DNA from: an uncultured Oscillospiraceae bacterium
GTDB taxonomy: Bacteria; Bacillota; Clostridia; Oscillospirales; Oscillospiraceae
Reading direction: 5' to 3'
Length of the DNA stretch: 20,540 nucleotides
Assembly (NCBI GenBank): GCA_934661735.1
Contig: CAKUJN010000036.1
Location: 1-20,540, forward strand
Both the position numbers and the translations under genes were made by a program. This document shows positions 7,289-14,431 of this stretch, in pieces. Positions within the stretch are counted from its first letter, which is position 1. The number at the start of each line of letters is the position of its first letter. The notes under the pieces are model-generated. The model did not search any database. It was not told the origin of the DNA and saw only the letters and a program-made list of their open reading frames with translations.

Positions 7289-7561
7289 CTAGAGCCAGTC
7301 GCTCACCACGTCGCGCATCCCCGCCGGCGTGACCGTTCCATCCGCCAGAAGCCGCACCAGTGCCTGCGCCCGATTCCGGTCCACCGTCACGCCGCAGATC
7401 TCCGCATAGTCCGTGCTTCCGCCGTCCGCGCAGCTGATGGCCGCGCCGTAATCCGCCGTCCCGTCCGGCGCGCTGGTGGTCATCAGGCTGTATTCCAGAT
7501 ACAGCGGCCTGCCGTCCTGTGCCGGCGTGCGTTTGGTAAAAATCACGCTTTTTGTTTTCAT
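7289..7561 (-). CDS. DUF6514 family protein
   Basis: The 90-residue product begins MKTKSVIFTKRTPAQDG and ends DGTVTPAGMRDVVSDWL. A terminal 'NTVTP..LRDVVEDWL' is the hallmark I associate with DUF6514, a small family found mostly in Oscillospirales and relatives and without known function. No membrane segment or signal peptide is seen. The ATG at 7561 is chosen over longer starts because GGAGGGG lies six bases upstream. Its upstream region is the divergent gap holding four Spo0A boxes, so it may be under sporulation or stationary-phase control. No clear terminator is seen after its TAG stop. Confidence 0.75.
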   Translation of the reverse strand: MKTKSVIFTKRTPAQDGRPLYLEYSLMTTSAPDGTADYGAAISCADGGSTDYAEICGVTVDRNRAQALVRLLADGTVTPAGMRDVVSDWL

Positions 7562-7631
7562 GTTTCTTCCCCTCCTTGTCCCCATTGAACCACACAAATT
7601 GCGTGAATGGTAGCAAAAAGAATCGTCATTT

Positions 7632-7750
7632 TTCGACAATTTCCCGCCGCCAGCGACATTTTGTCGAAAAGATCACGCGTTTTTCGCGAAAAAAACTGTC
7701 CAAAGCGATAAAAAGCCGCCCAGTTTTGTCGAAAACTTTTTTCTTCGACA
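7632..7750. promoter_or_regulatory. Cluster of four perfect Spo0A boxes
   Basis: The heptamer TGTCGAA, the Spo0A-binding consensus of Bacillus and Clostridia, occurs exactly four times in 119 bases: plus strand at 7662-7668 and 7727-7733, minus strand at 7632-7638 and 7744-7750. Each is embedded in a wider TTTGTCGAAAA-like context. A one-mismatch copy (TGTCCAA, 7697-7703) and a palindrome TTTTTCGCGAAAAA (7680-7693) lie between them. The cluster sits between the divergent DUF6514 and YihY-family genes and could control either or both. Confidence 0.7.
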
Positions 7751-7779
7751 AACCGCGGCCACGCCGAAAGGAACCGCCC

Positions 7780-8595
7780 ATGAAGCTTCCCGCCAAAATC
7801 GACCGCATCGTCCGTGAGCTGGTGCCGATGCAGATTCCCGTCTACTCCGGCAACGCATCCTTTTTTCTGCTGCTGTCGTTTTTCCCGCTGGCGATTCTGC
7901 TGCTGGCGCTGCTGCAATATGTGCCTGTGACGCAGGATGATCTGCTGGGGCTGATCGAGCTGCTGGTGCCGCAGGCGCTCCTGCCGTTTTTCTCCTATCT
8001 GATCAGCGGCCTGTATCCGTCCAGCACCGCCACCGTCATCTCCGTCAGCGCCATTGCCGCGCTGTGGTCGGCCTCGCGCGGGCTGCACAGCATGATGAAC
8101 GGCCTGAACTCGGTCGAGCAGGCGCGCGAAACGCGCTCATATCTCCACCGGCGGCTTTTGTGCGCATTTTATACGCTGCTGATGCTGCTGGCGCTGCTGC
8201 TGACGCTGACGCTGCATGTGTTCGGGCAGGAATTTTTAAGCCTTCTGACCATCAGCGGCAGTCCGCTTCACCGCATCATGACGTCCGTTCTGCAATATCT
8301 GCACCTGTATTCGCTGGTGCTGCTGACGGCGCTGTTCGCGGTTTTGTACCTGGTCCTCCCGAACCGCAAAACACGCCTGATTCTGGTTCTGCCCGGCGCG
8401 GTCGCCGCTGCCTTTGCTTGGATGGTCTTTTCCTCCGCGTTTTCGTATTACGCCAGCCACATCAAAGATTATTCCGCCGTCTACGGCAGCCTGAGCACTG
8501 TGATTCTGACCATGCTGTGGCTGTATTTCTGCATGTCCATACTGTTCTACGGCGATTATCTCAACCGTCTGCTCTTCCGGCGCTGGGCCGTCTGA
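7780..8595 (+). CDS. YihY/BrkB family integral membrane protein
   Basis: The 271-residue product belongs to the YihY (virulence factor BrkB; formerly miscalled ribonuclease BN) family of multi-pass membrane proteins. About six hydrophobic segments are visible (roughly 27-48, 64-80, 82-98, 128-148, 174-193 and 199-222, with another at 238-257). Conserved stretches include SFFPLAIL (33-40), ALWSASRGLHSMMNGLN (94-110) and DYSAVYGSLSTVILTMLWLY (230-249). Function is unknown; a transporter role has been proposed for relatives. The ATG at 7780 has AAGGA eight bases upstream; the frame is open further upstream into the Spo0A-box region, but no ribosome site supports a longer start. The nuclease gene follows after 25 bases. 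Confidence 0.9.
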   Translation: MKLPAKIDRIVRELVPMQIPVYSGNASFFLLLSFFPLAILLLALLQYVPVTQDDLLGLIELLVPQALLPFFSYLISGLYPSSTATVISVSAIAALWSASRGLHSMMNGLNSVEQARETRSYLHRRLLCAFYTLLMLLALLLTLTLHVFGQEFLSLLTISGSPLHRIMTSVLQYLHLYSLVLLTALFAVLYLVLPNRKTRLILVLPGAVAAAFAWMVFSSAFSYYASHIKDYSAVYGSLSTVILTMLWLYFCMSILFYGDYLNRLLFRRWAV

Positions 8596-8620
8596 GCACA
8601 CGTCAAAAGGAGGTTCTTCC

Positions 8621-9577
8621 ATGTCCGGAACCGCTTCCCGCCGCAAAGCGAAGCCCAGCCGCAGGGTGCAGCTTCTGTTTGCCGTGCTGGCGCTTATTGC
8701 CGCCGCAATCGCCGCGTATCAGGCCCACCGCGCCGAGCAGGCGCGCGTGCCGGTATCGCTGGATGAAATTCCGCCCTACTCCGGCGAGGCGTACATCGAA
8801 ATCAACGACAACGTCCCGTTTTTTACCGCGGACGAGCTGACAACCGACACATTTGAAACCTACAGTGAGCTGGATTCGCTCGGACGCTGCGGCGTGGCCT
8901 ACGCGAACATCTGCATGGAGCTGATGCCCACCGAGCCGCGCGGAAAAATCGGCAGCGTCAAGCCCTCCGGCTGGCACACCATCCGCTATAACGGACTGGT
9001 TGAGGGCAACTATCTGTACAATCGCTGTCATCTGATCGGCTATCAGCTGGCCGGTGAAAACGCCAATCCGAAAAACCTGATCACCGGTACGCGATATCTC
9101 AACACCATCGGCATGCTGCCGTTTGAAAATCAGGTCAACGATTATGTGGACGAAACGGACAACCACGTTCTCTACCGCGTGACGCCGGTATTCGAGGGCG
9201 ACAATCTGGTCGCCTCGGGCGTGCTGATGGAGGCATACTCGGTTGAGGACGCTGGCGAGCTGGCCTTCTGCGTCTACTGCTACAACGTCCAGCCCGGTAT
9301 CACCATCGACTATGCCACCGGCGACAGCTGGCTGACGGACGGCTCGGCCGCCGCCGCATCGCCGGAGGAATCGCCGGATGCCCCTCCGGACGAAGCGGAC
9401 GAGGCGTCCGCATCGCCTGCTGACGGTGCAGACGGCGCACAGACAGTCTACATCTCGGAGAGCGGCACGAAATACCACCGCGAGGACTGCCGCTATGTCA
9501 AAGACGGCAGCCGCGAGCTGACAGAGGCGGAGGCCGAGGCCGAGGGCTACAGCGCCTGCGGCACCTGCAAACCGTAA
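8621..9577 (+). CDS. Secreted DNA/RNA non-specific endonuclease with C-terminal zinc-binding tail
   Basis: The 318-residue product has a basic N-terminus and one hydrophobic segment (about 17-36), so it is exported and probably membrane-anchored. The beta-beta-alpha metal nuclease core spans about residues 50-235. Its catalytic motif is NRCHLIGYQLAGE with His137 as the general base, plus the metal-ligand segment NLITGTRYLN (152-161). This matches Firmicute EndA/DNA-entry-type nucleases rather than the DRGH variant. A Ser/Pro/Asp/Glu-rich linker (about 242-273) leads to a tail with YHREDCRY (285-292) and SACGTCKP, whose His and Cys residues form an Ada-like zinc site. AAAGGAGG lies eight bases before the ATG. 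It may supply nucleotides or process incoming DNA. Confidence 0.9.
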   Translation: MSGTASRRKAKPSRRVQLLFAVLALIAAAIAAYQAHRAEQARVPVSLDEIPPYSGEAYIEINDNVPFFTADELTTDTFETYSELDSLGRCGVAYANICMELMPTEPRGKIGSVKPSGWHTIRYNGLVEGNYLYNRCHLIGYQLAGENANPKNLITGTRYLNTIGMLPFENQVNDYVDETDNHVLYRVTPVFEGDNLVASGVLMEAYSVEDAGELAFCVYCYNVQPGITIDYATGDSWLTDGSAAAASPEESPDAPPDEADEASASPADGADGAQTVYISESGTKYHREDCRYVKDGSRELTEAEAEAEGYSACGTCKP

Positions 9578-9587
9578 ACGCACAAAA

Positions 9588-9617
9588 AACGGGGACGCGA
9601 GGCGTTCCCGTTTTTTT
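9588..9617 (+). terminator. Rho-independent terminator of the nuclease gene
   Basis: AACGGGGACGC, loop GAG and GCGTTCCCGTT form an 11-bp stem with one G-U pair, followed by seven T. It lies ten bases after the stop. The A-run before it could also let it act on minus-strand transcripts. Confidence 0.92.
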
Positions 9618-9659
9618 GTACGGCCTATGCTGTCTTTATACAGGCTGCGCGCAGTATCT

Positions 9660-9687
9660 TGTAACACTCCGTCATTTTTTCCGTCTT
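9660..9687 (+). promoter_or_regulatory. Candidate ECF-type promoter of the first sigma-factor operon
   Basis: TGTAAC (9660-9665) and CGTCTT (9682-9687) are 16 bases apart, close to the ECF pattern TGAAAC-N16-CGTC. It lies about 45 bases before the sigma-factor ATG, where an autoregulatory promoter is expected. A TATAAC at 9703-9708 is an alternative sigma-A -10 without a good -35. Confidence 0.5.
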
Positions 9688-9731
9688 GCTGGGTGAGCGC
9701 GCTTATAACTGACTCCCTGTGAGGTGATACC

Positions 9732-10274
9732 ATGACCGAAGAACAGGCCCTTGAACGTCTGCGGCGGCAGGAGCTTCCGGCGCTGGACTGGCTGATTGAA
9801 CGCTATAATGCCTATGTCGCGTCCGTCGTGTCGGCGGTGCTCGGCCCGAACGCGCGGCCCGAGGACGTGGAGGAGCTGACCGCCGACGTCTTTTTCGCCG
9901 TGTGGCAGCATGCCCCCTCCGTCCGGCCAGACCGGCTCCGCGCGTACCTTGGCGCAAGCGCCCGCAATCGTGCGCGCGACCTGCTGCGCCGGACACGCCC
10001 GCCGGAGTGTGCGCTTGACAGCATCGAGCTGCCGGACATTGCGCCCGGCCCCGAGGGCGAATGCCTCCGGCAGGAGCGGCGGCAGCTTGTCCGCCGCGCG
10101 CTGGAGGCTCTGCCGGATACCGACCGCGAAATTTTTCTCAGAAGCTATTACTATCTGCAAACCTCGCAGCAGATTGCCGAGGCAATGCAGCTCACCGCCG
10201 GAGCGGTCCGCACGCGGCTCAGCCGCGGCCGCGCCGTGCTGAAACAATTCTTATTGCAGGAGGCGTCGTTATGA
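9732..10274 (+). CDS. ECF-type RNA polymerase sigma factor (first module)
   Basis: The 180-residue product has the two-domain layout of extracytoplasmic-function sigma factors. Region 2 spans about residues 16-86 (LDWLIERYNAYVASVVSAVL, then EDVEELTADVFFAVWQHA and AYLGASARNRARDLLRR). Region 4 spans about 122-173 (ALEALPDTDREIFLRSYYYL, then TSQQIAEAMQLTAGAVRTRL). Regions 1.1 and 3 are absent, as usual for the class. It should direct RNA polymerase to a small regulon. The ATG at 9732 follows GAGGTG. Its stop overlaps the start of the next gene (ATGA), which encodes a membrane-spanning partner, so the pair looks like sigma plus regulator. A plausible self-recognised promoter lies at 9660-9687. 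Confidence 0.92.
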   Translation: MTEEQALERLRRQELPALDWLIERYNAYVASVVSAVLGPNARPEDVEELTADVFFAVWQHAPSVRPDRLRAYLGASARNRARDLLRRTRPPECALDSIELPDIAPGPEGECLRQERRQLVRRALEALPDTDREIFLRSYYYLQTSQQIAEAMQLTAGAVRTRLSRGRAVLKQFLLQEASL

Positions 10275-11398
10275 ACGTGAAAATTACCGATCTGCTGGAC
10301 GATTATGCCGACAGCAGCGTCCTGCTGCCATCCAGCGCCGCGCCCACGGCGCAGCGAACCCGTCAGCTGGTGCACCGCAAAATTGCCGCTGCGCGGCGCA
10401 GGCCGCGTCTGGCGGGCCGTGCGCTGCTGGCCGCAGCGCTGGGCCTGCTGCTGACGCTCGGGGCTGTGGCGGGCGGTCTGACACTGTGGCAGCATGCGCG
10501 TGCCGACCTCGGTGTCAGCAGCCCCGAATCGATTCCGGAATATACCGAATACGCCGAAGCGCCGTCCGGCGGACCGCTGACGCTTGTCAGCACGTTCCGC
10601 TCCGGCAGCCGCGTCATCTTCTACGCGCAGGCCGACGGCGTGACGCAGCAGATGGCGGACGAATGGCAAAGCGCATGGGACAGCTGGGGCTTCAGCCTCT
10701 GGTCGCTGCAAACAGCGGCACGGCTGAACTGCGCGTTCGGCATCGAACAGCTCAGCTATGACGCCGAGGCACAGCGCGCACTGCTGCGTGTCGAGCTGAC
10801 GCTGGACGACGCGCCGCCGGAGGCGCTTGAAATTACGCTGTACTTTGACCGCGAGGAGGGCGGAAATCCCGTCGCGGGAAGTGCCTTTGGAACGCTGACC
10901 ATACCTGTCACCCCGTCCGGCAGCCTTACGGCGGCGTGCGCCCTCCCGCTGGAAAACACGATTCTGAATGTGTCCGGCACGCTCATACAGATTGAGCTGG
11001 AGGCCGGCAGCGTGCGCGTGACGCTGGACGCGCCGGCGCTGGATGACTACCTCGCCCCGCTCGGTGAAAATGCCGAAACGGCGCTGGTTCAGCGCTATCT
11101 GACGTATTTCGGTGCCGACGCAAACGTCACGGCCGACCGGATGGACGCGGAGGTCTACTACCGCCGCTCGTGGGACAACGCGGCAAAGGCGCTGATGCAG
11201 AGCGCCGTTCTGACGCTTGCGGACGGCACGCAGGCCGAGCTTTCCACCCTGTTCTCAAGCGAAAGCTGGGGGCCGGATGCGGACTGCGACGTGAACACGG
11301 GACGGCTGGTGTTCACAGGCCGGACTGACACGCCGCTGGAGCTGGCGGCGGTGCAGTCAATGACCATCGGCGAAACAACCGTCACATTTGCAGAATAA
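10271..11398 (+). CDS. Membrane-anchored putative anti-sigma partner (first module)
   Basis: The 375-residue product is placed and built like an anti-sigma factor. A basic cytosolic N-terminus (about 1-48, with an RRRPR cluster at 42-46) is followed by one transmembrane segment (about 49-71, GRALLAAALGLLLTLGAVAGG) and a long extracytoplasmic, beta-rich domain with little lysine. I do not recognise a named domain in the outer part. The cytosolic part would bind the sigma factor encoded just upstream. The ATG at 10271 overlaps the sigma stop by four bases and has AGGAGG upstream; a much longer in-frame start at 10061 lies inside the sigma gene and is rejected. A perfect 16-bp terminator follows. 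Confidence 0.7.
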   Translation: MNVKITDLLDDYADSSVLLPSSAAPTAQRTRQLVHRKIAAARRRPRLAGRALLAAALGLLLTLGAVAGGLTLWQHARADLGVSSPESIPEYTEYAEAPSGGPLTLVSTFRSGSRVIFYAQADGVTQQMADEWQSAWDSWGFSLWSLQTAARLNCAFGIEQLSYDAEAQRALLRVELTLDDAPPEALEITLYFDREEGGNPVAGSAFGTLTIPVTPSGSLTAACALPLENTILNVSGTLIQIELEAGSVRVTLDAPALDDYLAPLGENAETALVQRYLTYFGADANVTADRMDAEVYYRRSWDNAAKALMQSAVLTLADGTQAELSTLFSSESWGPDADCDVNTGRLVFTGRTDTPLELAAVQSMTIGETTVTFAE

Positions 11399-11404
11399 TC
11401 ACAC

Positions 11405-11439
11405 AAAAGCGGCGGAAAGCAATGCTTTCCGCCGCTTTT
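11405..11439. terminator. Bidirectional terminator
   Basis: AAAAGCGGCGGAAAGC, loop AAT and GCTTTCCGCCGCTTTT form a perfect 16-bp stem ending in T-runs on both strands. It serves the first ECF operon (plus) and the DUF1540 gene (minus), which end on either side. Confidence 0.92.
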
Positions 11440-11448
11440 CCGCGCAGT

Positions 11449-11622
11449 TTACTTTCTTTCGAAGCTGAGGCAGTCGGTGCAGGCGTCGACCGTCGGGTCG
11501 CACTCGTGCGTGCCGATTCTCACCTTATCCAGCGAGCAGTAGTTTTCCGTGCCGCAGTGATTGTTGCAGGAGAAAACACTGCACTCGATGGACTTGTTCG
11601 CCTTGCAATGCGTATGATCCAT
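11449..11622 (-). CDS. DUF1540 cysteine-rich small protein
   Basis: This 57-residue product starts MDHTHCKANKSIECSVFSCN and ends DACTDCLSFERK. It has nine cysteines, at residues 6, 14, 19, 23, 29, 41, 48 and 51 among others. The pattern 'I.CSV.SC.N....YC.....' followed by 'C.DC.SF' matches DUF1540, a family of small, presumably metal-binding proteins common in sporulating Firmicutes. The ATG at 11622 has AAGGAGGT eight bases upstream; an overlapping ATG at 11629 is out of frame. It stands alone between two convergent ECF modules, ends near the shared bidirectional terminator, and has no convincing promoter in the 77 bases before it. Function is unknown. Confidence 0.88.
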   Translation of the reverse strand: MDHTHCKANKSIECSVFSCNNHCGTENYCSLDKVRIGTHECDPTVDACTDCLSFERK

Positions 11623-11699
11623 TTTGCATGACCTCCTTCATTGAATTGCACGACTAGTTTGCCCGTTTTTCTGCCGCAAACACAGGAAAATTTTGAAAA

Positions 11700-12818
11700 T
11701 CAGGTCATACCGCCGCCCAGCAGCTCGCCGGTGTAGGCGTCGACACAGAAGCTCACCTCGGTTGTGATTTCGCCGCCCGCCTGCTCATAGGTCAGCTGCC
11801 ACGCAAGGCGGCTGACCTTTGCATACTGCAAATCGCCGCTCCACGCACTGCCGGTAAAGAACCAGTTCGGCAGGACGCAGGCAACACGCGCCTCCGTCAG
11901 CGTATAGCCGCTCATATCCATGCCGCTCTGCTCTGCGGCGGCAGCAATCGCCTCGTCCTGCGTCAGCATCACGTCGCCCTCGTCGTGGTCGTCCAGCAGC
12001 GGGAAATCAAACACGTTGCACAGCGTCAGGCGGCCGGTGCTGCGGTTGACGCACAGGCGCACCATCTCATACGGGTTGTAGATTTCCTTCGTCACGCTGC
12101 GGCAGAATTCATACGACCACAGCTCGTCGTCATACTTGTTGACGCCGGTCAGTATATACCCCTGCTCCACCGGCAGCGCTGCGTAGAACTTCCGCGCCAG
12201 CGCCTCTGTCTCTTCCTCCGTCGCGCAGACCGGCTCTGCCGGTACGTCCGCCGTCTCGCTGAAGCTGCTGAGCGAAAGCAGTTCGCCGGTGGATGCGCTG
12301 AATTTGACGGTGGTCTGCGGCCTGTTCTGCGTGAAGGCAACCTCCGCCTCCTCGCGGCCATAGGACAGATTCTCCTGCCGCGTGACCTCGGCGGCGGACG
12401 TGTCCACATCCGTCAGTCCCGCGCGCGTCAGAATCTCCTTTGCCGACACGATCAGCTCGGCATCCGTCGGTGCGGACGCGGCAGGCGCGCTCTCCTCCGC
12501 CGGAGCGTCCGTCTCCGGCTGCGTCGTGTCGGGATACTGCTTCGTTTCATGCACGTCATAGCTGCCGTTTTCGGTTGGCTGGTACGGCGTCGGCTCGGGC
12601 AGCGACCATTTTACCGCCATCCGGCCCGCCACAACGCTTGCCGCCGCAGCCAGAAGCACCGCCGCAATCAGAATCGCGCGCCGGACTGTTTTCCGGCGGT
12701 CGCGCGCAGGTCCGGTCGGCTCATTCCGGCGTGCAAGGATGCGTTCCAGCATTTCCTCCTGCTGCGCCTGTGTCGGCGCGGCGCGGTCATACGCGCGGAT
12801 CAGTTTCTCATTCCGCAT
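11700..12818 (-). CDS. Membrane-anchored putative anti-sigma partner with YcdB/PepSY-like outer domains (second module)
   Basis: The 372-residue product has a cytosolic N-terminus (1-46) containing RAYDRAAPTQAQQEEMLERI, one transmembrane segment (about 47-64, RAILIAAVLLAAAASVVAG), a Thr/Pro/Glu/Ala-rich spacer (about 72-118) and a large extracytoplasmic part. That part has two stretches resembling YcdB/PepSY-type repeats: 'AKEILTRAGL...VKFSASTGELLSL' (about 126-185) and 'LTQDEAIAAAAEQSG ... VDAYTGELLGG' (about 286-370). The start ATG overlaps the sigma stop by one base (TGATG), so the genes are coupled. It probably restrains the upstream sigma factor and senses an envelope signal. The domain call is by pattern only. 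Confidence 0.7.
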   Translation of the reverse strand: MRNEKLIRAYDRAAPTQAQQEEMLERILARRNEPTGPARDRRKTVRRAILIAAVLLAAAASVVAGRMAVKWSLPEPTPYQPTENGSYDVHETKQYPDTTQPETDAPAEESAPAASAPTDAELIVSAKEILTRAGLTDVDTSAAEVTRQENLSYGREEAEVAFTQNRPQTTVKFSASTGELLSLSSFSETADVPAEPVCATEEETEALARKFYAALPVEQGYILTGVNKYDDELWSYEFCRSVTKEIYNPYEMVRLCVNRSTGRLTLCNVFDFPLLDDHDEGDVMLTQDEAIAAAAEQSGMDMSGYTLTEARVACVLPNWFFTGSAWSGDLQYAKVSRLAWQLTYEQAGGEITTEVSFCVDAYTGELLGGGMT

Positions 12819-13285
12819 CAGAACTCACCTCCCAGAAGCGCGCGCAGCCTTTCGCGGCCGCGCCGCAGATCGCTGCGGATGCTGGACGCCGGCCGCCGCA
12901 GCAGCCCCGCCAGCTCCACGGCGGAATAGCCCTCGTAATAGTGCAGATACAGCGCAATGCGGTACTGCTCCGGCAGCGTCCGCAGCGCCGCAAGCGTCTC
13001 GTCGATCTCCGGCGCGCTGTGCGCCGCATCCGCCGCGTTCTCCAGCGGCACGTCGCGCCGCCTCGCGCGCGCCAGATCGTTTTTGCACACGTTCTGTGCC
13101 GTGCGGATAAGCCACGCCTTTTCGTGCTCCTCCGATTCAAATTCCGGATTGCTGCGCAGAAGCCGGACAAACGTCTCCTGCACGGCGTCCTCCGCGTCGG
13201 CGGGGCGGCGCAGGAGCGTGATGCAGACGTTCCAGACCGTTTTTACATGGCGCCGGTAGAGCGCCTCCAATTCATTCGTTTCCAA
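12818..13285 (-). CDS. ECF-type RNA polymerase sigma factor (second module), TTG start
   Basis: The 155-residue product has region 2 at about 6-72 (LEALYRRHVKTVWNVCITLL, DAEDAVQETFVRLL, EKAWLIRTAQNVCKNDLAR) and region 4 at about 98-150 (ALRTLPEQYRIALYLHYYEG, YSAVELAGLLRRPASSIRSD). It is a compact SigW/SigV-like sigma factor. No in-frame ATG precedes region 2, so the start is the TTG at 13285; GGGGAG lies 13 bases upstream, rather far, and a second TTG five codons later is possible. It overlaps the downstream membrane partner by one base. A candidate ECF promoter at 13325-13352 suggests autoregulation. Its sequence differs clearly from the first sigma factor in the window. Confidence 0.9.
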   Translation of the reverse strand: METNELEALYRRHVKTVWNVCITLLRRPADAEDAVQETFVRLLRSNPEFESEEHEKAWLIRTAQNVCKNDLARARRRDVPLENAADAAHSAPEIDETLAALRTLPEQYRIALYLHYYEGYSAVELAGLLRRPASSIRSDLRRGRERLRALLGGEF

Positions 13286-13324
13286 GACTGTCTGTACACT
13301 CCCCTTTCAAGCTGTCTGACTGAA

Positions 13325-13352
13325 ATACCGCCGAGGACCGGAAAACGTTGCA
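13325..13352 (-). promoter_or_regulatory. Candidate ECF-type promoter of the second sigma-factor operon
   Basis: On the minus strand TGCAAC (13352-13347) and CGGTAT (13330-13325) are 16 bases apart. The -35 resembles the ECF TGAAAC class and the distance equals that of the element before the other sigma operon. It lies 40 bases before the TTG start. Confidence 0.45.
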
Positions 13353-13378
13353 GCCCGCGGCAAATTTTTCTGCCGCAA

Positions 13379-13410
13379 CCAAAACCGGCCTGCCAGTTGG
13401 CAGGCCGGTT
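13379..13410 (-). terminator. Hairpin terminator of the xpaC-telA-TPM operon
   Basis: AACCGGCCTGCCA, a two-base loop centre and TGGCAGGCCGGTT form a 13-bp inverted repeat (13383-13410). On the minus strand TTTTGG follows. It lies ten bases after the TPM-gene stop. The U-tract is short. Confidence 0.65.
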
Positions 13411-13419
13411 GCATCTTTA

Positions 13420-14418
13420 TCATCTGCGTCCGCCGAAGCCGCCGCCGCGGGAGCCTCCACCGAAGCCGCCGCCTCTGGAGCCGCCGAAGCTGCCCCCGCG
13501 CGAGCTTCCGCCGAAGCCGCCGCTCCTCGAGCTGCCGAAGCTGCCTCCGCGCGAGCTTCCGCCAAAGCCGCCGGAGCGCGGCGTGCTGCGGGGTGGGCTG
13601 CTCGGTCTGGGACCGCCGGAGGGTCTGGGGCCGCCTGGGCGCGGGCCGCCGCCCATCGGACCGCCTGGGGGCGGAGGAGGCGGCGTGTGGTGATGCCGGT
13701 GGAACCACGGCCGCGGGCCGAAGCCGCCGAACCAGAAAACCGGACGGGCATACGTTCTGCGGCCGATAGCCGAGATCAGGGCGACAATAAACACAATTGC
13801 CAGCACAACCATCAGAATCGCAAAAATACTCGCGCCGCCGATGCTGACGCCGGCAGACTGCGTCTGCTTCTCGGGAACCTGTCCCTCATACCAGCCGGAA
13901 AGCCCGCTCATCAGCGACAGCAGCTGCTCTCCCGCTCTGCCGGAGTAGACGTCCTGGGTCATGCTCTGCCGGAACAGGATTTCCAGCGCATTGTCCACAT
14001 AGCCTGCCAGATTGTCTCCGGCAGCTGCATACCAGTCCTTCGTGTCCATATCGATGATCAGGCACAGATCGTTTTCGCCAAGGCCGAGCGCCGCGCCGGA
14101 ATCGTACGCCGCATCCTCAATGGTTTTGCCGTCCAGCCCGTCGACAATCGCAATGCCCGTAATGCTGCCGAAGCGGTAGTCCAGCGTCGCGTCGTATACG
14201 CTCAGCTTTTTGATCTGCGCGCTGTCCAGCGTGCCGGTCTCATCGGAGATATATTTTTCGTATTCGGACGCGTGCTTTCCGGCCCATTCCTGCGCGGCGG
14301 ACTGCGACTCGGGGTTGTACGGCTGCTCAGTCCTGTGCAGCTGCGCAAACACCAGCGAGCCGATGATCGCCACGATCAGGACGGCCACGGCAAAGCCGCG
14401 TTTTTTGAAAATGCTCAT
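13420..14418 (-). CDS. TPM-domain membrane protein with Gly/Ser/Arg-rich tail
   Basis: The 332-residue product has an N-terminal hydrophobic anchor (about 8-25), a TPM domain (about 52-172, beginning YEKYISDETGTLDSAQIKKL, with the LCLIIDMDTKDWYAAAGD core), a second transmembrane segment (about 196-218), a His/Pro-rich stretch (HRHHHTPPPPPP, 240-251) and a tail of imperfect SGGFGGSSRGGSF repeats to the end. TPM proteins (TPM_phosphatase/YgcG group) are membrane proteins whose soluble domain faces outward in many cases; the tail resembles the glycine-rich ends of YgcG-like proteins. AAGGAAA precedes the ATG. It is the last gene of the operon, 13 bases after telA. Confidence 0.85.
   Translation of the reverse strand: MSIFKKRGFAVAVLIVAIIGSLVFAQLHRTEQPYNPESQSAAQEWAGKHASEYEKYISDETGTLDSAQIKKLSVYDATLDYRFGSITGIAIVDGLDGKTIEDAAYDSGAALGLGENDLCLIIDMDTKDWYAAAGDNLAGYVDNALEILFRQSMTQDVYSGRAGEQLLSLMSGLSGWYEGQVPEKQTQSAGVSIGGASIFAILMVVLAIVFIVALISAIGRRTYARPVFWFGGFGPRPWFHRHHHTPPPPPPGGPMGGGPRPGGPRPSGGPRPSSPPRSTPRSGGFGGSSRGGSFGSSRSGGFGGSSRGGSFGGSRGGGFGGGSRGGGFGGRR
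13423..13600. repeat. Tandem-like Gly-rich coding repeats in the TPM gene
   Basis: The 3' end of the TPM gene is built of related GC-rich units such as GCCGCCGAAGC and GAGCTTCCGCCGAAGCC (plus-strand reading), which encode alternating GGFGGSSRGG-like blocks. Unit spacing is irregular. Slippage here could alter tail length without shifting frame. Confidence 0.6.
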
Positions 14419-14431
14419 AGCGTTTCCTTTC

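Noticed and set aside
7158..7292. Possible 44-codon plus-strand gene downstream of the divergent promoter
   Set aside because: Its only ribosome site (GGGG) is too close to the ATG, the product is Gly/Arg-rich without a family, and it runs over the end of the DUF6514 gene.
8603..9733. 376-codon minus-strand frame opposite the nuclease gene
   Set aside because: The nuclease on the plus strand has a clear catalytic motif, export segment, ribosome site and terminator, so the antisense frame is a shadow.
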